The position numbers were made by a program, and so were the translations under genes. Below, piece by piece: positions 1 through 12,748 of a stretch of 39,433 bases of DNA. The stretch is taken from NCBI RefSeq assembly GCF_000003605.2, contig NW_003117700.1, forward strand, positions 1 to 39,433, written 5' to 3'. Every line of letters begins with the position of its first letter. The first letter of the stretch is position 1. Under the pieces are notes generated by a model, which saw nothing but the letters and a program-made list of their open reading frames with translations, did no database searches and was not told the DNA's origin. The stretch comes from Saccoglossus kowalevskii (lineage: Eukaryota; Hemichordata; Enteropneusta; Harrimaniidae).

Positions 1-240
1 TCATTGCCAGCCAGTCACTGCGTAGGTACACGTACACAAAACATATAGATGGCCTCTAGAAATGAATAGTGTCCATTTGCCAGCCAGCCAGTCACTGCGT
101 ATGTACACGTCGATAAACGTATAGATGGCCTATCGAAATGAATACAGTTAATTTGCCAGCCAGTCACTGCGTATATACACGTCGCAAAACACATATATGG
201 CCTATAGAAATGAATAGGGTCCATTTGCCAGCCAGTCACT
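1..240 (+). repeat. Left-edge segment, also present at 35,813-36,052
   Basis: The window opens in mid-monomer. The order of variants (GTAGGTACATGCACAC, then GGCCTCTAGAAATG, then a triple CCAG, then GTCGATAAACG, then CAGTTAATTT, then ACACATATATGG) is repeated near the other end at a constant offset of 35,812 bp, with differences including GTGTCC versus GGGTCC. The GGCCTCTAGA monomer carries an XbaI site. Homology stops near 240, where this copy has CACTCCGTAAG. Confidence 0.8.
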
Positions 241-329
241 CCGTAAGTACACGTCGCAAAACATATAGCTGGCCTATAGACATGAATAGGGTCCACTTGC
301 CAGCCAGTCACTGCGTATGTACACGTCGT

Positions 330-1262
330 AAAACATATAAGATGGCCTATAGAAATGAATATGGTCCATTTGCCAGCCAGTCACTGCGTATGTACACGTC
401 GTAAAACAAATCGATGGCCGATATAAATGAATGCAGTTAATTTGCCAGCCAGTCACTGCCTATGTACACGTCGCAAAACATATAGCTGGCCTATAGAAAT
501 GAATAGGCTCCATTTGGCAGCCAGTCACTGCTATGAACACGTCGCAAAACATATAGGTGGCATTTAGAATTGAATAGGGTCCATTTGCCAGCCAGTCACT
601 GCGTAGGTACATGCACACAAAACATATAGATGGCCTATAGAAATGAATAGGGTCCATTTGCCAGCCAGTCACTGTGTATGTACACGTCGCAAAACAAATA
701 GATAGCCTATAGAAATGAATAGGGTCCTTTTGCCAGCCAGTAACTGCGTATGTACACGTTGCAAAACATATAGATGGCATATAGAAATGAATAGGGTCCA
801 TTTGCCAGGCAGTCACTGCGTAGGTACATGCACACAAAACATATAGATGGCCTATAGAAATGAATAGGGTCCATTTGCCAGCCAGTCACTGCGTATGTAC
901 ACGTCGATAAACGTTTAGATGGCCTATAGAAATGAATACAGTTAATTTGCTAGCCAGTCACTGCGTATATACACGTCGCAAAACACATATATGGCCTACA
1001 GAAATGAATAGTGTCCATTTGCCAGCCAGTCACTGGGATGTACATGCACACAAAACATATAGATGGCCTATAGAAATGAATATGGTACATTTGGCAGCCA
1101 GTCACTGCGTATGTACACGTCGCAAAACGTATAGATGGCCTATAGAAATGAATAGTGTCCATTTGCCAACCAGTCACTGCGTATGTGCACGTCGCAAAAC
1201 GTATAGATGGCCTATAGAAATGAATAGGGTCCATTTGCCAGCCAGTCACTGCGTATGTACAC
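330..1262 (+). repeat. Segmental block alpha, copy 1 (13 monomers)
   Basis: The same succession of variants recurs at about 3,213-4,145 (offset 2,883-2,884) and 22,547-23,479 (offset 22,217). Shared rare features are CATATAAGATGG, GATATAAATGAATGCAG, a 71-bp CACTGCTATG monomer, two GTAGGTACATGCACAC monomers, GGGTCCTTTTGCC, GTCGATAAACG, TTTGCTAGCC, a shortened CACTGGGATGTACATG monomer and GTGTCCATTTGCCAACC. The 22.5-kb copy is closer to this one than the 3.2-kb copy: both have AAACAAATCGATGG and GTTTAGATGG where the other has the ordinary bases. Confidence 0.85.
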
Positions 1263-1684
1263 GTCGCAAAACATATAGATAGCCTATAGAAATGAATAGA
1301 GTCCATTTGTCAGCCAGTCACTGCGTATGAACACGTCGCAAAACATATAGATAGCCTATAGAAATGAATTGGGTCCATTTGCCAGTCTGTCACTGCGTAT
1401 GTACACGTCGCAAAACATATAGATATCCTATAGAAATGAATAGGGTCCATTTGCCAGCCAGTCACTGCGTATGTACACGCACTAGAAACGTATAGATGGC
1501 CTATAGAAATGAATAGGGACCATTTGCCTTCCAGTCACTGCGAATGTACACGTCGCAAAACGTATAGATGGCCTCTAGAAATGAATAGGGTCCATTTGCC
1601 TTCCAGGCACTGCGTATGTACTCGTCGCAAAACATATAGATGGCCCATAGAAATGAATAGGGTCCACTTGCCAGCCAGTCACTC
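1262..1684 (+). repeat. D cassette: EcoRV, ACTAGAAACG and CCTTCC monomers, copy at 24,346-24,768
   Basis: The ordered variants are GAGTCCATTTGTCAGCC, TATGAACACG, GAATTGGGTCC with CCAGTCTGTC, AGATATCC (EcoRV), ACGCACTAGAAACG, GGGACCATTTGCCTTCC and GGCCTCTAGAAATG (XbaI). The match to 24,346-24,768 holds at an offset of 23,084. The same cassette occurs near 7,840-8,250, 27,115-27,545, 34,650-35,060, 38,568-39,000 and 39,001-39,430. A version without the ACTAGAAACG monomer is near 18,220-18,560. Confidence 0.85.
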
Positions 1685-2570
1685 CGTAAGTACACGTCGC
1701 AAAACATATAGATGGCCTATAGAAATAAATAGGGTCCACTTGCCAGCAATTCACTGCGTATGTACACGTCGCAAAACATATAGATGGGCCTATAGAAATG
1801 AATAGGATCCATTTGGCAGCCAGTCACTGCTATGTACACGTCGCAAAACATATAGATGGCATATAGAATTGAATAGGGTCCATTTGCCAGCCAGTCAGTG
1901 CGTATGTACACGTCGCAAAACATATAGATGGCCTATAGAAATGAATAGGGTTCATTTGCATCTCAGTCTGTGCGTATGTACACGTCGCAAAACATATAGA
2001 TGGCATGTAGAAATGAATAGGGTCCATTTGCCAGCCAGTCACGGCGTATGTACACGTGGCAAAACATATAGATAGCCTATAGAAATGAATAGGGTCCATT
2101 TGACAGCCAGTCACTGCGTATGTACATGCACACAAAACGTATAGATGGCCTATAGAAATGAATAGGGTCCATTTGCTAGCCAGTCACTGCATATGTACAC
2201 GTCGCAAAACATATAGATGGCCTATAGAAATGAATAGGGTCCATTTGCCAGCCAGTCACTGCGTATGTACACGTCGCAAAATGTATAGATGGCCTATAGA
2301 AATGAATACAGTTAATTTACAAGCCAGTCACTGCGTATATACACATCGCAAATCATATAGCTGGACTATAGAAATGAATAGGGTCCATTTGCCAGTCAGT
2401 CACTGCGTATGTACACGTCGCAAAACATATAGATAGCCTATAGAAATGAATAGAGTCCATTTGTCAGCCAGTCACTGCGTATGAACACGTCGAAAAACAT
2501 ATAGATAGCCTATAGAAATGAATTGGGTCCATTTGCCAGCCTGTCACTGCGTATGTACACGTCGCAAAAC
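1684..2570 (+). repeat. Monomers with early variants of the C and B cassettes
   Basis: This stretch begins with CACTCCGTAAGTAC, CCAGCAATTCACTG, AGGATCCATTTGGCAG (BamHI), CACTGCTATG and GCATATAGAATTG, as at 8,590-8,775. It then carries a divergent form of the C monomer near 1,950 (GCATCTCAGTCTGTG where the others have GCCTCTCAGTCAGTG), the CACGGCG monomer and TTGACAGCC. From 2,158 it continues into the B cassette (GCAAAATG, CAGTTAATTTACAAGCC, AGCTGGACTATAG). About 12 monomers; no other content. Confidence 0.75.
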
Positions 2571-3213
2571 ATATAGATATCCTATAGAAATGAATAGGGT
2601 CCATTTACCAGCCAGTCACTGCGTATGTACACGCACTGGAAACGTATAGATGGCCTATAGAAATGAATAGGGTCCATTTGCCTTCCAGGCACTGCGTATG
2701 TACACGTCGCAAAACATATAGATGGCCTATAGAAATGAATAGGGTCCACTTGACAGCCAGTCACTGTGTATGTACACGTCGCAAAACATATAGATAGCCT
2801 ATAGACATGAATGGGGTCCACTTGACAGCCAGTCACTGTGTATGTACACGTCGCAAAACGTATAGATATCCTATAGAAATGAATAGGGTCCATTTGCCAG
2901 CCAATCACTGCGTATGTACACGTCGCAAAACAAATAGATAGCCTATAGAAATGAATAGGGTCCTTTTGCCAGCCAGTAACTGCGGATGTACACGTCGCAA
3001 AACATATAGATGGCATTTAGAATTGAATAGGGTCCATTTGCCAACCAGTCACTGCGTATGCGCACGTCGCAAAACATATAGATGGCCTATAGAAATGAAT
3101 AGGGTCATTTGCCAGCAGTCACTGCGTATGTACATGCACACAAAACATATAGATGGCATATAGAAATGAATAGGGTCCAATTGCCATCCAGTCACTGCGT
3201 ATGTACACGTCGC
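2570..3213 (+). repeat. Block shared with 18,340-18,880
   Basis: Between about 2,660 and 3,105 the variants match 18,430-18,870 at an offset of 15,769: CCTTCCAGGCACTG, CACTTGACAGCC, AAACGTATAGATATCC, AACAAATAGATAGCC, GGGTCCTTTTGCC, GGCATTTAGAATTG and GTATGCGCACG. A small deletion occurs near 3,104-3,117 (GGGTCATTTGCCAGCAGTC, one C and four bases of CCAG missing), which makes this one of the shortest monomers in the window. Confidence 0.75.
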
Positions 3214-4145
3214 AAAACATATAAGATGGCCTATAGAAATGAATATGGTCCATTTGCCAGCCAGTCACTGCGTATGTACACGTCGTAAAACATATAGATG
3301 GCCGATATAAATGAATGCAGTTAATTTGCCAGCCAGTCACTGCGTATGTTCACGTCGCAAAACATATAGCTGGCCTATAGAAATGAATAGGCTCCTTTTG
3401 GCAGCCAGTCACTGCTATGTACACGTCGCAAACATATAGATGGCATTTAGAATTGAATAGGGTCCATTTGCCAGCCAGTCACTGCGTAGGTACATGCACA
3501 CAAAACATATAGATGGCCTATAGAAATGAATAGGGTCCATTTGCCAGCCAGTCAGTGCGTATGTACACGTCGCAAAACAAATAGATAGCCTATAGAAATG
3601 AATAGGGTCCTTTTGCCAGCCAGTTACTGCGTATGTACACGTTGCAAAACATATAGATGGCATATAGAAATGAATAGGGTCCATTTGCCAGCCAGTCACT
3701 GCGTAGGTACATGCACACAAAACATATAGATGGCCTATAGAAATGAATAGGGTCTATTTGCCAGCCAGTCACTGCGTATGTACACGTCGATAAACGTATA
3801 GATGGCCTATAGAAATGAATACAGTTAATTTGCTAGCCAGTCACTGCGTATATACACGTCGCAAAACACATATATGGCCTACAGAAATGAATAGTGTCCA
3901 TTTGCCAGCCAGTCACTGGGATGTACATGCACACAAAACATATAGATGGGCTATAGAAATGAATATGGTACATTTGGCAGCCAGTCACTGCGTATGTACA
4001 CGTCGCAAAACGTATAGATGGCCTATAGAAATGAATAGTGTCCATTTACCAACCAGTCACTGCGTATGTGCACGTCGCAAAACGTATAGTTGGCCTATAG
4101 AAATGAATAGGGTCCATTTGCCAGCCAGTCACTGCGTATGTACAC
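3213..4145 (+). repeat. Segmental block alpha, copy 2
   Basis: Collinear with 330-1,262. A single-base loss at about 3,430 (GTCGCAAACAT with three As) shifts the offset from 2,884 to 2,883. Differences include CCAGCCAGTTACTG near 3,620 and GATGGGCTATAG near 3,950. From about 3,741 this segment also belongs to a second duplication that is copied at 15.9 kb, so the two families overlap here. Confidence 0.8.
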
Positions 4146-4598
4146 GCACTCAAAACGTATAGATAGCCTATATAAATGAATACTGTTAATTTGCCAGCCA
4201 GTCACTGCGTATGTACACGTCGCAAAACATATAGATGGCCCATAGAAATGAATGGGGTCCATTTGCCAGCCAGTCACTCCGTAAGTACACGTCGCAAAAC
4301 ATAAAGATGGCCTATAGAAATGAATAGTGTCCACTTGCCAGCAAGTCACTGCGTATGTACACGTCGCAAAACATATAGATGGCCCATAGACATGAATAGG
4401 GTCCACTTGCCAGCCAGTCAATGCGTATGTACACGTCGCAAAACATATAAGATGGCCTATAGAAATGAATAATTTATATGGTCCATTTGACATCCAGTCA
4501 CTGTGTATGTACTCGTCGCAAAACATATAGATGGCCGATATAAATGAATGCAGTTAATTTGCCAGCCAGTCACTGCGTATGTACACGTCGCAAAACAT
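3741..4598 (+). repeat. Block shared with 15,899-16,756 (offset 12,158)
   Basis: About 12 monomers are collinear with only scattered substitutions. The strongest marker is a 7-base insertion AATTTAT after ATGAAT at 4,471-4,477, matched exactly at 16,629-16,635 and seen nowhere else. Shared neighbours include CACTGGGATGTACATG, CATTTACCAACC, ACGTATAGTTGGCC, TTTGACATCC and GTACTCGTCGC. Homology is lost on the left near 3,741 and on the right near 4,598, where this copy has CATATAAGATGG and the other CATATAGCTGG. Confidence 0.88.
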
Positions 4599-5310
4599 AT
4601 AAGATGGCCTATAGAAATGAATATGGTCCATTTGCCAGCCAGTCATTGCGTATGTACACGTCGTAAAACATATACGATGGCCTATAGAAATGAATGGGGT
4701 CCATTTGCCAGCCAGTCACTCTGTAAGTACACGTCACAAAACATATAGATGGCCTATAGAAATGAATAGGGTCCATTTGCCAGCCAGTCACTGCGTATGT
4801 ACATGCACACAAAACATATATATGGCCTATAGAAATGAATAGGGTCCAATTGCCATCCAGTCACTGTGTATGTACACGTGGCAAAGCATATAGATGGCAT
4901 ATAGACAATAATAGGGTCCATTTGCCAGCCAGTCACTACGTATATACATGCACACAAAACGTATAGATGGCCTATAGAAATGAATAGTGTCCTATAGAAA
5001 TGAATAGTGTCCATTTGCCACCCAGTCACTGCGTATGTACACGTCGCAAAACATATAGATGGCATGTAGAAATGAATAGGATCCACTTGCCAGCAAGTCA
5101 CTGCGTATGTACACGTTGCAAAACATATACGATGGCCTATAGAAATGAATATGGTCCATTTGCCAGCCAGTCACTGCGTATGTACACGTCGCAAAACATA
5201 TAGCTGGCCTATAGAAATGAATATGGTACATTTGGCAGCCAGTCACTGCGTATGTACACGTCGCAAAACATATAGATAGCCTATAGAAATGAAAAGGGTC
5301 CATTTGCCAA
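4598..5310 (+). repeat. Block with the 20-bp partial duplication (E family), copy 1
   Basis: Variants run CACTCTGTAAGTACACG, ACATGCACACAAAACATATA, GGTCCAATTGCCATCC, GTGGCAAAGCATATAG, GACAATAATAGGG and CACTACGTA. They are followed by TATAGAAATGAATAGTGTCC twice in a row (4,973-4,992 and 4,993-5,012). The stretch from about 4,660 to 5,210 matches 20,390-20,940 at offset 15,732. Related copies are at 10.0-10.4, 13.55-13.9, 29.4-29.9 and 36.6-36.9 kb. Confidence 0.8.
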
Positions 5311-6090
5311 CCAGTCACTGCGTATGTACACGCACTGAAAACGTATAGATGGCCTATAGAAATGAATAGGGTCCATTTGCCTTCCAGTCACTGCGTATGT
5401 ACACGTCGCAAAACGTATAGATGGCCTCTAGAAATGAATAGGGTCCATTTGCCTTCCAGTCACTGCGTATGTACACGTCGCAAAACATATAGATGGCCTA
5501 TAGAAATGAATAGGGTCCATTTGCCAGCCAGTCACTGCGAATGTACACGTCGCAAAACATATAGATAGCTATAGACATGAATAGGGTCCACTTGCCAGCC
5601 AGTCACTGTGTATGTACACGTCGCAAAACGTATAGATATCCTATAGCAATGAATAGGGTCCATTTGCCAGCCAGTCACTGCGTATGTACACGTCGCAAAA
5701 CATATAGATGGCATGTAGAAATGAATAGGGTCCATTTGTCAGCCAGTCACTGCGTATGAACACGTCGAAAAACATATAGATAGCCTATAGAAATGAATTG
5801 GGTCCATTTGCCAGCCTGTCACTGCGTATGTACACGTCGCAAAACATATAGATATCCTATAGAAATGAATAGGATCCATTTGCCAGCCAGTCACTGCGTA
5901 TGTACACGCACTGAAAACGTATAGATGGCCTATAGAAATGAATAGGGTCCATTTGCCTTCCAGTCACTGCGTATGTACACGTCGCAAAACGTATAGATGG
6001 GCTCTAGAAATGAATAGGGTCCATTTGCCTTCCAGTCACTGCGTATGTACACGTCGCAAAACATATAGATGGCCTATAGAAATGAATAGG
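5310..6090 (+). repeat. 576-bp (8-monomer) tandem higher-order repeat, 1.3 copies
   Basis: The series ACGCACTGAAAACG, CCTTCCAG, GGCCTCTAGA, GCGAATGTAC, ATAGATAGCTATAGAC (a 71-bp monomer), TGTGTATG, AGATATCC, TTTGTCAGCC, GAACACGTCG and GAATTGGG returns after exactly 576 bp (5,331 and 5,907). The whole arrangement is present again at 32,510-33,285, offset 27,195 throughout, so the 8-monomer duplication came before the copying between the two places. In this copy the second unit is replaced after about 6,090. Confidence 0.85.
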
Positions 6091-7550
6091 GTCCATTTGC
6101 CTTCCAGTCACTGCGAATGTACACGTCGCAAAACATATAGATGGCAAGTAGAAATGAATAGGGTCCATTTGCCAGCCAGTCACTGCGTAGGTACATGCAC
6201 ACAAAACATATAGATGGCCTATAGAAATGGATAGGGTCCATTTGCCAGCCAATCACTGCGTACGTACACGTCGCAAAACATATAGATGGCCTATGGAAAT
6301 GAATAGGGTTCATTTGCCTCTCAGTCAGTGCGTATGTACACGTCGCAAAACATATAGATGGCATGTAGAAATGAATAGGGTCCATTTGCCAGCCAGTCAC
6401 GGCGTATGTACACGTGGCAAAACATATAGATAGCCTATAGAAATGAATAGGGTCCATTTGACAGCCAGTCACTGCGTATGTACATGCACACAAAACGTAT
6501 AGATGGCCTATAGAAATGAATAGGGTCCATTTGCCAGCCAGTCACTGCGTATGTACACGTTGCAAAACATATAGATGGCCTATAGAAATGAATAGGGTCC
6601 ATTTGCCAGCCAGTCACTGCGTATGTACACGTCGCAAAATGTATAGATGGCCTATAGAAATGAATACAGTTAATTTACAAGCCAGTCACTGCGTATATAC
6701 ACGTCGCAAAACATATAGCTGGACTATTGAAATGAATAGGGTTCATTTGCCAGCCAGTCACTGCGTATGTACACGTCGCAAAACATATAGATAGCCTATA
6801 GAAATGAATAGGGTCCATTTGTCAGCCAGTCACTGCGTATGAACACGTCGAAAAACATATAGATAGCCTATAGAAATGAATTGGGTTCATTTGCCTTCCA
6901 GTCACTGCGTATGTACACGTCGCAAAACGTATAGATGGCCTATAGAAATGAATATGGTACATTTGGCAGCCAGTCACTGCGTATGTACACGTCACAAAAC
7001 GTATAGAAGGCTTATAGAAATGAATAGTGTCCATTTGCCAACCAGTCACTGCGTATGTGCACGTCGCAAAACGTATAGATGGCCTATAGAAATGAATAGG
7101 GTCCATTTGCCAGCCAGTCACTGCGTATGTACATGCACTCAAAACGTATAGATGGCCTATAGAAATGAATACTGTTAATTTGCCAGCCAGTCACTGCGTA
7201 TGTACACGTCGCAAACATATAGATGGCCTATAGAAATGAATGGGGTCCATTTGCCAGCCAGTCACTCTGTAAGTACACGTCACAAAACATATAGATGGCC
7301 TATAGAAATGAATAGGGTCCATTTGCCAGCCAGTCACTGCGTATGTACATGCACACAAAACATATAGATGGCCTATAGAAATGAATAGGGTCCAATTGCC
7401 ATCCAGTCACGGCGTATGTACACGTGACAAAACATATAGATGGCATATAGACAATGAATAGGGTCCATTTGACAGCCAGTCACTGCTTATGTAAATGCAC
7501 ACAAAACGTATAGATGGCCTATAGAAATGAATAGTGTCCTATAGAAATGA
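6090..7550 (+). repeat. C-B-A cassette run
   Basis: The C monomer (GCCTCTCAGTCAGTG) is near 6,315, followed by CATGTAGAAATG with CACGGCG and then TTGACAGCC. B starts near 6,516, and A near 6,876 (GAATTGGGTTC with CCTTCC, then ATGGTACATTTGGCAG, then AGAAGGCTTATAG, then GTGTCC with CCAACC). From 6,300 to 7,200 it matches 12,550-13,450 at a constant offset of 6,250, sharing private variants TTGGGTTCATTT, AGAAGGCTTATAG and ACATGCACTC. It ends with another 20-bp duplication (7,520-7,539 and 7,540-7,559) in the E context. Confidence 0.8.
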
Positions 7551-10210
7551 ATAGTGTCCATTTGCCAGCCAGTCACTGCGTATGTACACGTCGCAAAACA
7601 TATAGATGGCCTATAGAAATGAATAGGGTCCATTTGCCAGCCAGTCACTGCGTATGTACACGTCGCAAAATGTATACGATGGCCTATAGAAATGAATACA
7701 GTTAATTTACAAGCCAGTCACTGCGTATATACACGTCGCAAAACATATAGCTGGACTATAGAAATGAATAGGGTCCATTTGCCAGCCAGTCACTGCATAT
7801 GTACACGTCGCAAAACATATAGATAGCCTATAGAAATGAATAGAGTCCATTTGTCAGCCAGTCACTGCGTATGAACACGTCTCAAAACATATAGATAGCC
7901 TATAGAAATGAATTGGGTCCATTTGCCAGTCTGTCACTGCGTATGTACACGTCGCAAAACATATAGATATCCTATAGAAATGAATAGGGTCCATTTGCCA
8001 GCCAGTCACTGCGTATGTACACGCACTAGAAACGTATAGATGGCCTATAGAAATGAATAGGGACCATTTGCCTTCCAGTCACTGCGAATGTACACGTCGC
8101 AAAACGTATAGATGGCCTCTAGAAATGAATAGGGTCCATTTGCCTTCCAGGCACTGCGTATGTACACGTCGCAAAACATATAGATGGCCGATATAAATGA
8201 ATAGGGTCCACTTGCCAGCCAGTCACTGCGAATGTACACGTCGCAAAACATATAGATAGCCTATAGACATGAATAGTGTCCACTTGCCAGCGAGTCACTG
8301 TGTATGTACACGTCGCAAAACGTATAGATATCCTATAGACATGAATAGGGTCCATTTTCCAGCCAGTCACTGCGTATGTACACATCGCAAAACGTATAGA
8401 TGGCCTATAGAAATGAATAGGGTCTATTTGCCAGCCAGTCACTGCGTATGTACACGCACTCAAAACGTATAGATGGCCTATAGAAATGAATACTGTTAAT
8501 TTGCCAGCCAGTCACTGCGTTTGTACACGTCGCAAATCATATAGATGGCCTATAGAAATGAATGGGGTCCATTTGCCAGCCAGTCACTCCGTAAGTACAC
8601 GTCGCAAAACATATAGATGGCCTATAGAAATGAATAGGGTCCACTTGCCAGCAATTCACTGCGTATGTACACGTCGCAAAACATATAGATGGCCTATAGA
8701 AATGAATAGGATCCATTTGGCAGCCAGTCACTGCTATGTACACGTCGCAAAACATATAGATGGCATATAGAATTGAATAGGGTCCATTTGCCAGCCAGTC
8801 ACTGCGTAGGTACATGCACACAAAACATATAGATGGCCTATAGAAATGAATAGGGTCCATTTGCCAGCCAGTCACTGCGTATGTACACGTCGATAAACGT
8901 ATAGATGGCCTATCGAAATGAATACAGTTAATTTGCCAGCCAGTCGCTGCGTATGTACACGTCGCAAAACATATAGATGGCCTATAGAAATGAATAGGGT
9001 TCATTTGCCTCTCAGTCAGTGCGTATGTACACGTGGCAAAACATATAGATGGCATGTAGAAATGAATAGGGTCCATTTGCCAGCCAGTCACGGCGTATGT
9101 ACACGTGGCAAAACATATAGATAGCCTATAGAAATGAATAGGGTCCATTTGACAGCCAGTCACAGCGTATGTACATGCACACAAAACGTATAGATGGCCT
9201 ATAGAAATGAATAGGGTCCATTTGCCAGCCAGTCACTGCGTATGTACACGTCGCAAAACATATAGATGGCCTATAGAAATGAATAGGGTCCATTTGCCAG
9301 CCAGTCACTGCGTATGTACACGTCGCAAAATGTATAGATGGCCTATAGAAATGAATACAGTTAATTTACAAGCCAGTCACTGCGTATATACACGTCGCAA
9401 AACATATAGCTGGACTATTGAAATGAATAGGATCCATTTGCCAGCCAGTCACTGCGTATGTACACGTCGCAAAACATATAGATAGCCTATAGAAATGAAT
9501 AGGGTCCATTTGTCAGCCAGTCACTGCGTATGAACACGTCGAAAAACATATAGATAGCCTATAGAAATGAATTGGGTCCATTTGCCTTCCAGTCACTGCG
9601 TATGTACACGTCGCAAAACGTATAGATGGCCTATAGAAATGAATATGGTACATTTGGCAGCCAGTCACTGCGTATGTACACGTCACAAAACGTATAGATG
9701 GCTTATAGAAATGAATAGTGTCCATTTGCCAACCAGTCACTGCGTATGTGCACGTCGCAAAACGTATAGATGGCCTATAGAAATGAATAGGGTCCATTTG
9801 CCAGCCAGTCACTGCGTATGTACACGCACTCAAAACGTATAGATGGCCTATAGAAATGAATACTGTTAATTTGCCAGCCAGTCACTGCGTATGTACACAT
9901 CGCAAAACATATAGATGGCCTATAGAAATGAATGGGGTCCATTTGCCAGCCAGTCACTCTGTAAGTACACGTCGCAAAACATATAGATGGCCTATAGAAA
10001 TGAATAGGGTCCATTTGCCAGCCAGTCACTGCGTATGTACATGCACACAAAACATATAGATGGCCTATAGAAATGAATAGGGTCCAATTGCCATCCAGTC
10101 ACTGTGTATGTACACGTGGCAAAGCATATAGATGGCATATAGACAATAATAGGGTCCATTTGCCAGCCAGTCACTACGTATGTACATGCACACAAAACGT
10201 ATAGATGGCC

Positions 10211-10250
10211 TATAGAAATGAATAGTGTCCTATAGAAATGAATAGTGTCC
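10211..10250 (+). repeat. 20-bp direct duplication inside a monomer, one of nine sites
   Basis: TATAGAAATGAATAGTGTCC occurs twice back to back, making a 92-93 bp monomer. The same event is at 4,973-5,012, 7,520-7,559, 13,770-13,809, 19,075-19,114, 19,457-19,496, 20,705-20,744, 29,640-29,679 and 36,812-36,851. The flanks are also conserved (a GCACACA-type monomer ending in ACGTATAGATGGCC, or ACGTACAGATGGCC in the 19-kb pair, on the left; CATTTGCCA on the right), so all nine probably descend from a single slippage event. Confidence 0.93.
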
Positions 10251-11880
10251 ATTTGCCACCCAGTCACTGCGTATGTACACGTCGCAAAACATATAGATGG
10301 CATGTAGAAATGAATAGGGTCCACTTGCCAGCCAGTCACTGCGTATGTACACGTCGCAAAACATATACGATGGCCTATAGAAATGAATATGGTCCATTTG
10401 CCAGCCAGTCACTGCGTATGTACACGTCGCAAAACATATAGATGGCCGATATAAATGAATGCAGTTAATTTGCCAGCCAGTCACTGCGTATGTACACGTC
10501 GCAAAACATATAACTGGCCTATAGAAATGAATAGGATCCATTTGGCAGCCAGTCACTGCTATGTACATGTCGCAAAACATATAGATGGCATATAGAATTG
10601 AATAGGGTCCATTTGCAAGCCAGTCACTGCGTAGGTATATGCACACAAAACATATAGATGGCCTATAGAAATGAATAGGGTCCATTTGCCAGTCAGCCAG
10701 TCACTGCGTATGTACACGTCGATAAACGTATAGATGGCCTATCGAAATGAATACAGTTAATTTGCCAGCCAGTCACTGCGTATATACACGTCGCAAAACA
10801 TATATATGGCCTATAGAAATGAATAGGGTCCATTTGCCAGCCAGTCACTGCGTATGTACACGTCGCAAAACATATAGATGGCCTATAGAAATGAATGGAG
10901 TCCACTTGCCAGCTAGTCACTCCGTAAGTACACGTCGCAAAACATAGAGATGGCCTATAGAAATGAATAGGGTCCATTTGCCAGCAAGTCACTGCGTATG
11001 TACACGTCGCAGAACATATAGATGGCCCATAGACATGAATAGGGTCCACTTGCCAGCCAGTCAATGCGTATGTACACGTCGCAAAACATATAAGATGGCC
11101 TGTAGAAATGAATATGGTCCATATGCCATCCAGTCACTGCGTATGTACACGTCGCAAAACATATAGATGGCCGATATAAATGAATGCAGTTAATTTGCCA
11201 GCCAGTCACTGCGTATGTACACGTCGAAAAACATATAGCTGGCCTATAGAAATGAATAGGGTCCACTTGCCAGCCAGTCACTGCGTATGTACACGTCGCA
11301 AAACATATAAGATGGCCTATAGAAATGAATATGGTCCATTTGCCAGCCAGTCACTGCGTATGTACACGTCGTAAAACATATAGATGGCCGATATAAATGA
11401 ATGCAGTTAATTTGCCAGGCAGTCACTGCGTATGTACACGTCGCAAAACATATAGCTGGCCTATAGAAATGAATAGGCTCCATTTGGCAGCCAGTCACTG
11501 CTATGTACACGTCGCAAAACATATAGATGGCATTTAGAATTGAATAGGGTCCATTTGCCAGCCAGTCACTGCGTAGGTACATGCACACAAAACGTATAGA
11601 TGGCCTATAGAAATGAATACTGTTAATTTGCCAGCCAGTCACTGCATATGTACACGTCGCAAATCATATAGATGGCCTATAGAAATGAATGGGGTCCATT
11701 TGCCAGCCAGTCACTCCGTAAGTACACGTCGCAAAACATATAGATGGCCTATAGAAATGAATAGGGTCCACTTGCCAGCAATTCACTGCTTATGTACACG
11801 TCGCAAAACATATAGATGGCCTATAGAAATGAATAGGATCCATTTGGCAGCCAGTCACTGCTATGTACACGTCGCAAAAC

Positions 11881-12312
11881 GTATAGATATCCTATAGACA
11901 TGAATAGTGTCCACTTGCCAGCGAGTCACTGTGTATGTACACGTCGCAAAACGTATAGATATCCTATAGACATGAATAGGGTCCATTTTCCAGCCATTCA
12001 CGGCGTATGTACACATCGCAAAACGTATAGATGGCCTATAGAAATGAATAGGGTCCATGTGCCAGCCAGTCACTGCGTATGTACACGCACTCAAAACGTA
12101 TAGATGGCCTATAGAAATGAATACTGTTAATTTGCCAGCCAGTCACTCCGTAAGTACACGTCGCAAAACATATAGATGGCCTATAGAAATGAATAGGGTC
12201 CACTTGCCAGCAATTCACTGCGTATGTACACGTCGTAAAACATATAGATGGCCTATAGAAATGAATAGGATCCATTTGGCAGCCAGTCACTGCTATGTAC
12301 ACGTCGCAAAAC
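11881..12312 (+). repeat. Six-monomer (432-bp) segment absent from the second copy of block L
   Basis: The segment begins and ends directly after the same motif, a 71-bp CACTGCTATG monomer followed by GTACACGTCGCAAAAC. In the sister copy at 31,380 the left flank joins the right flank at that motif with nothing between. Its own content resembles 8,250-8,770 (two AGATATCC monomers with AGACATG, then ACGCACTC, then CTGTTAATTT), so it was either inserted from that region or lost from the 31-kb copy. Confidence 0.85.
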
Positions 12313-12748
12313 ATATAGATGGCATATAGAATTGAATAGGGTCCATTTGCCAGCCAGTCACTGCGTAGGTACATGCACACAAAACATATAGATGGCCTAT
12401 AGAAATGAATAGGGTCCATTTTCCAGCCAGTCACTGCGTATGTACACGTCGATAAACGTATAGATGGCCTATCGAAATGAATACAGTTAATTTGCCAGCC
12501 AGTCACTGCGTATGTACACGTCGCAAAACATATAGATGGCCTATAGAAATGAATAGGGTTCATTTGCCTCTCAGTCAGTGCGTATGTACACGTCGCAAAA
12601 CATATAGATGGCATGTAGAAATGAATAGGGTCCATTTGCCAGCCAGTCACGGCGTATGTACACGTGGCAAAACATATAGATAGCCTATAGAAATGAATAG
12701 GGTCCATTTGACAGCCAGTCACTGCGTATGTACATGCACACAAAACGT

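Noticed and set aside
4471-4477. AATTTAT insertion as a transposon footprint
   Set aside because: Seven bases, no target-site duplication; its only other copy (16,629-16,635) is explained by the block duplication at offset 12,158.
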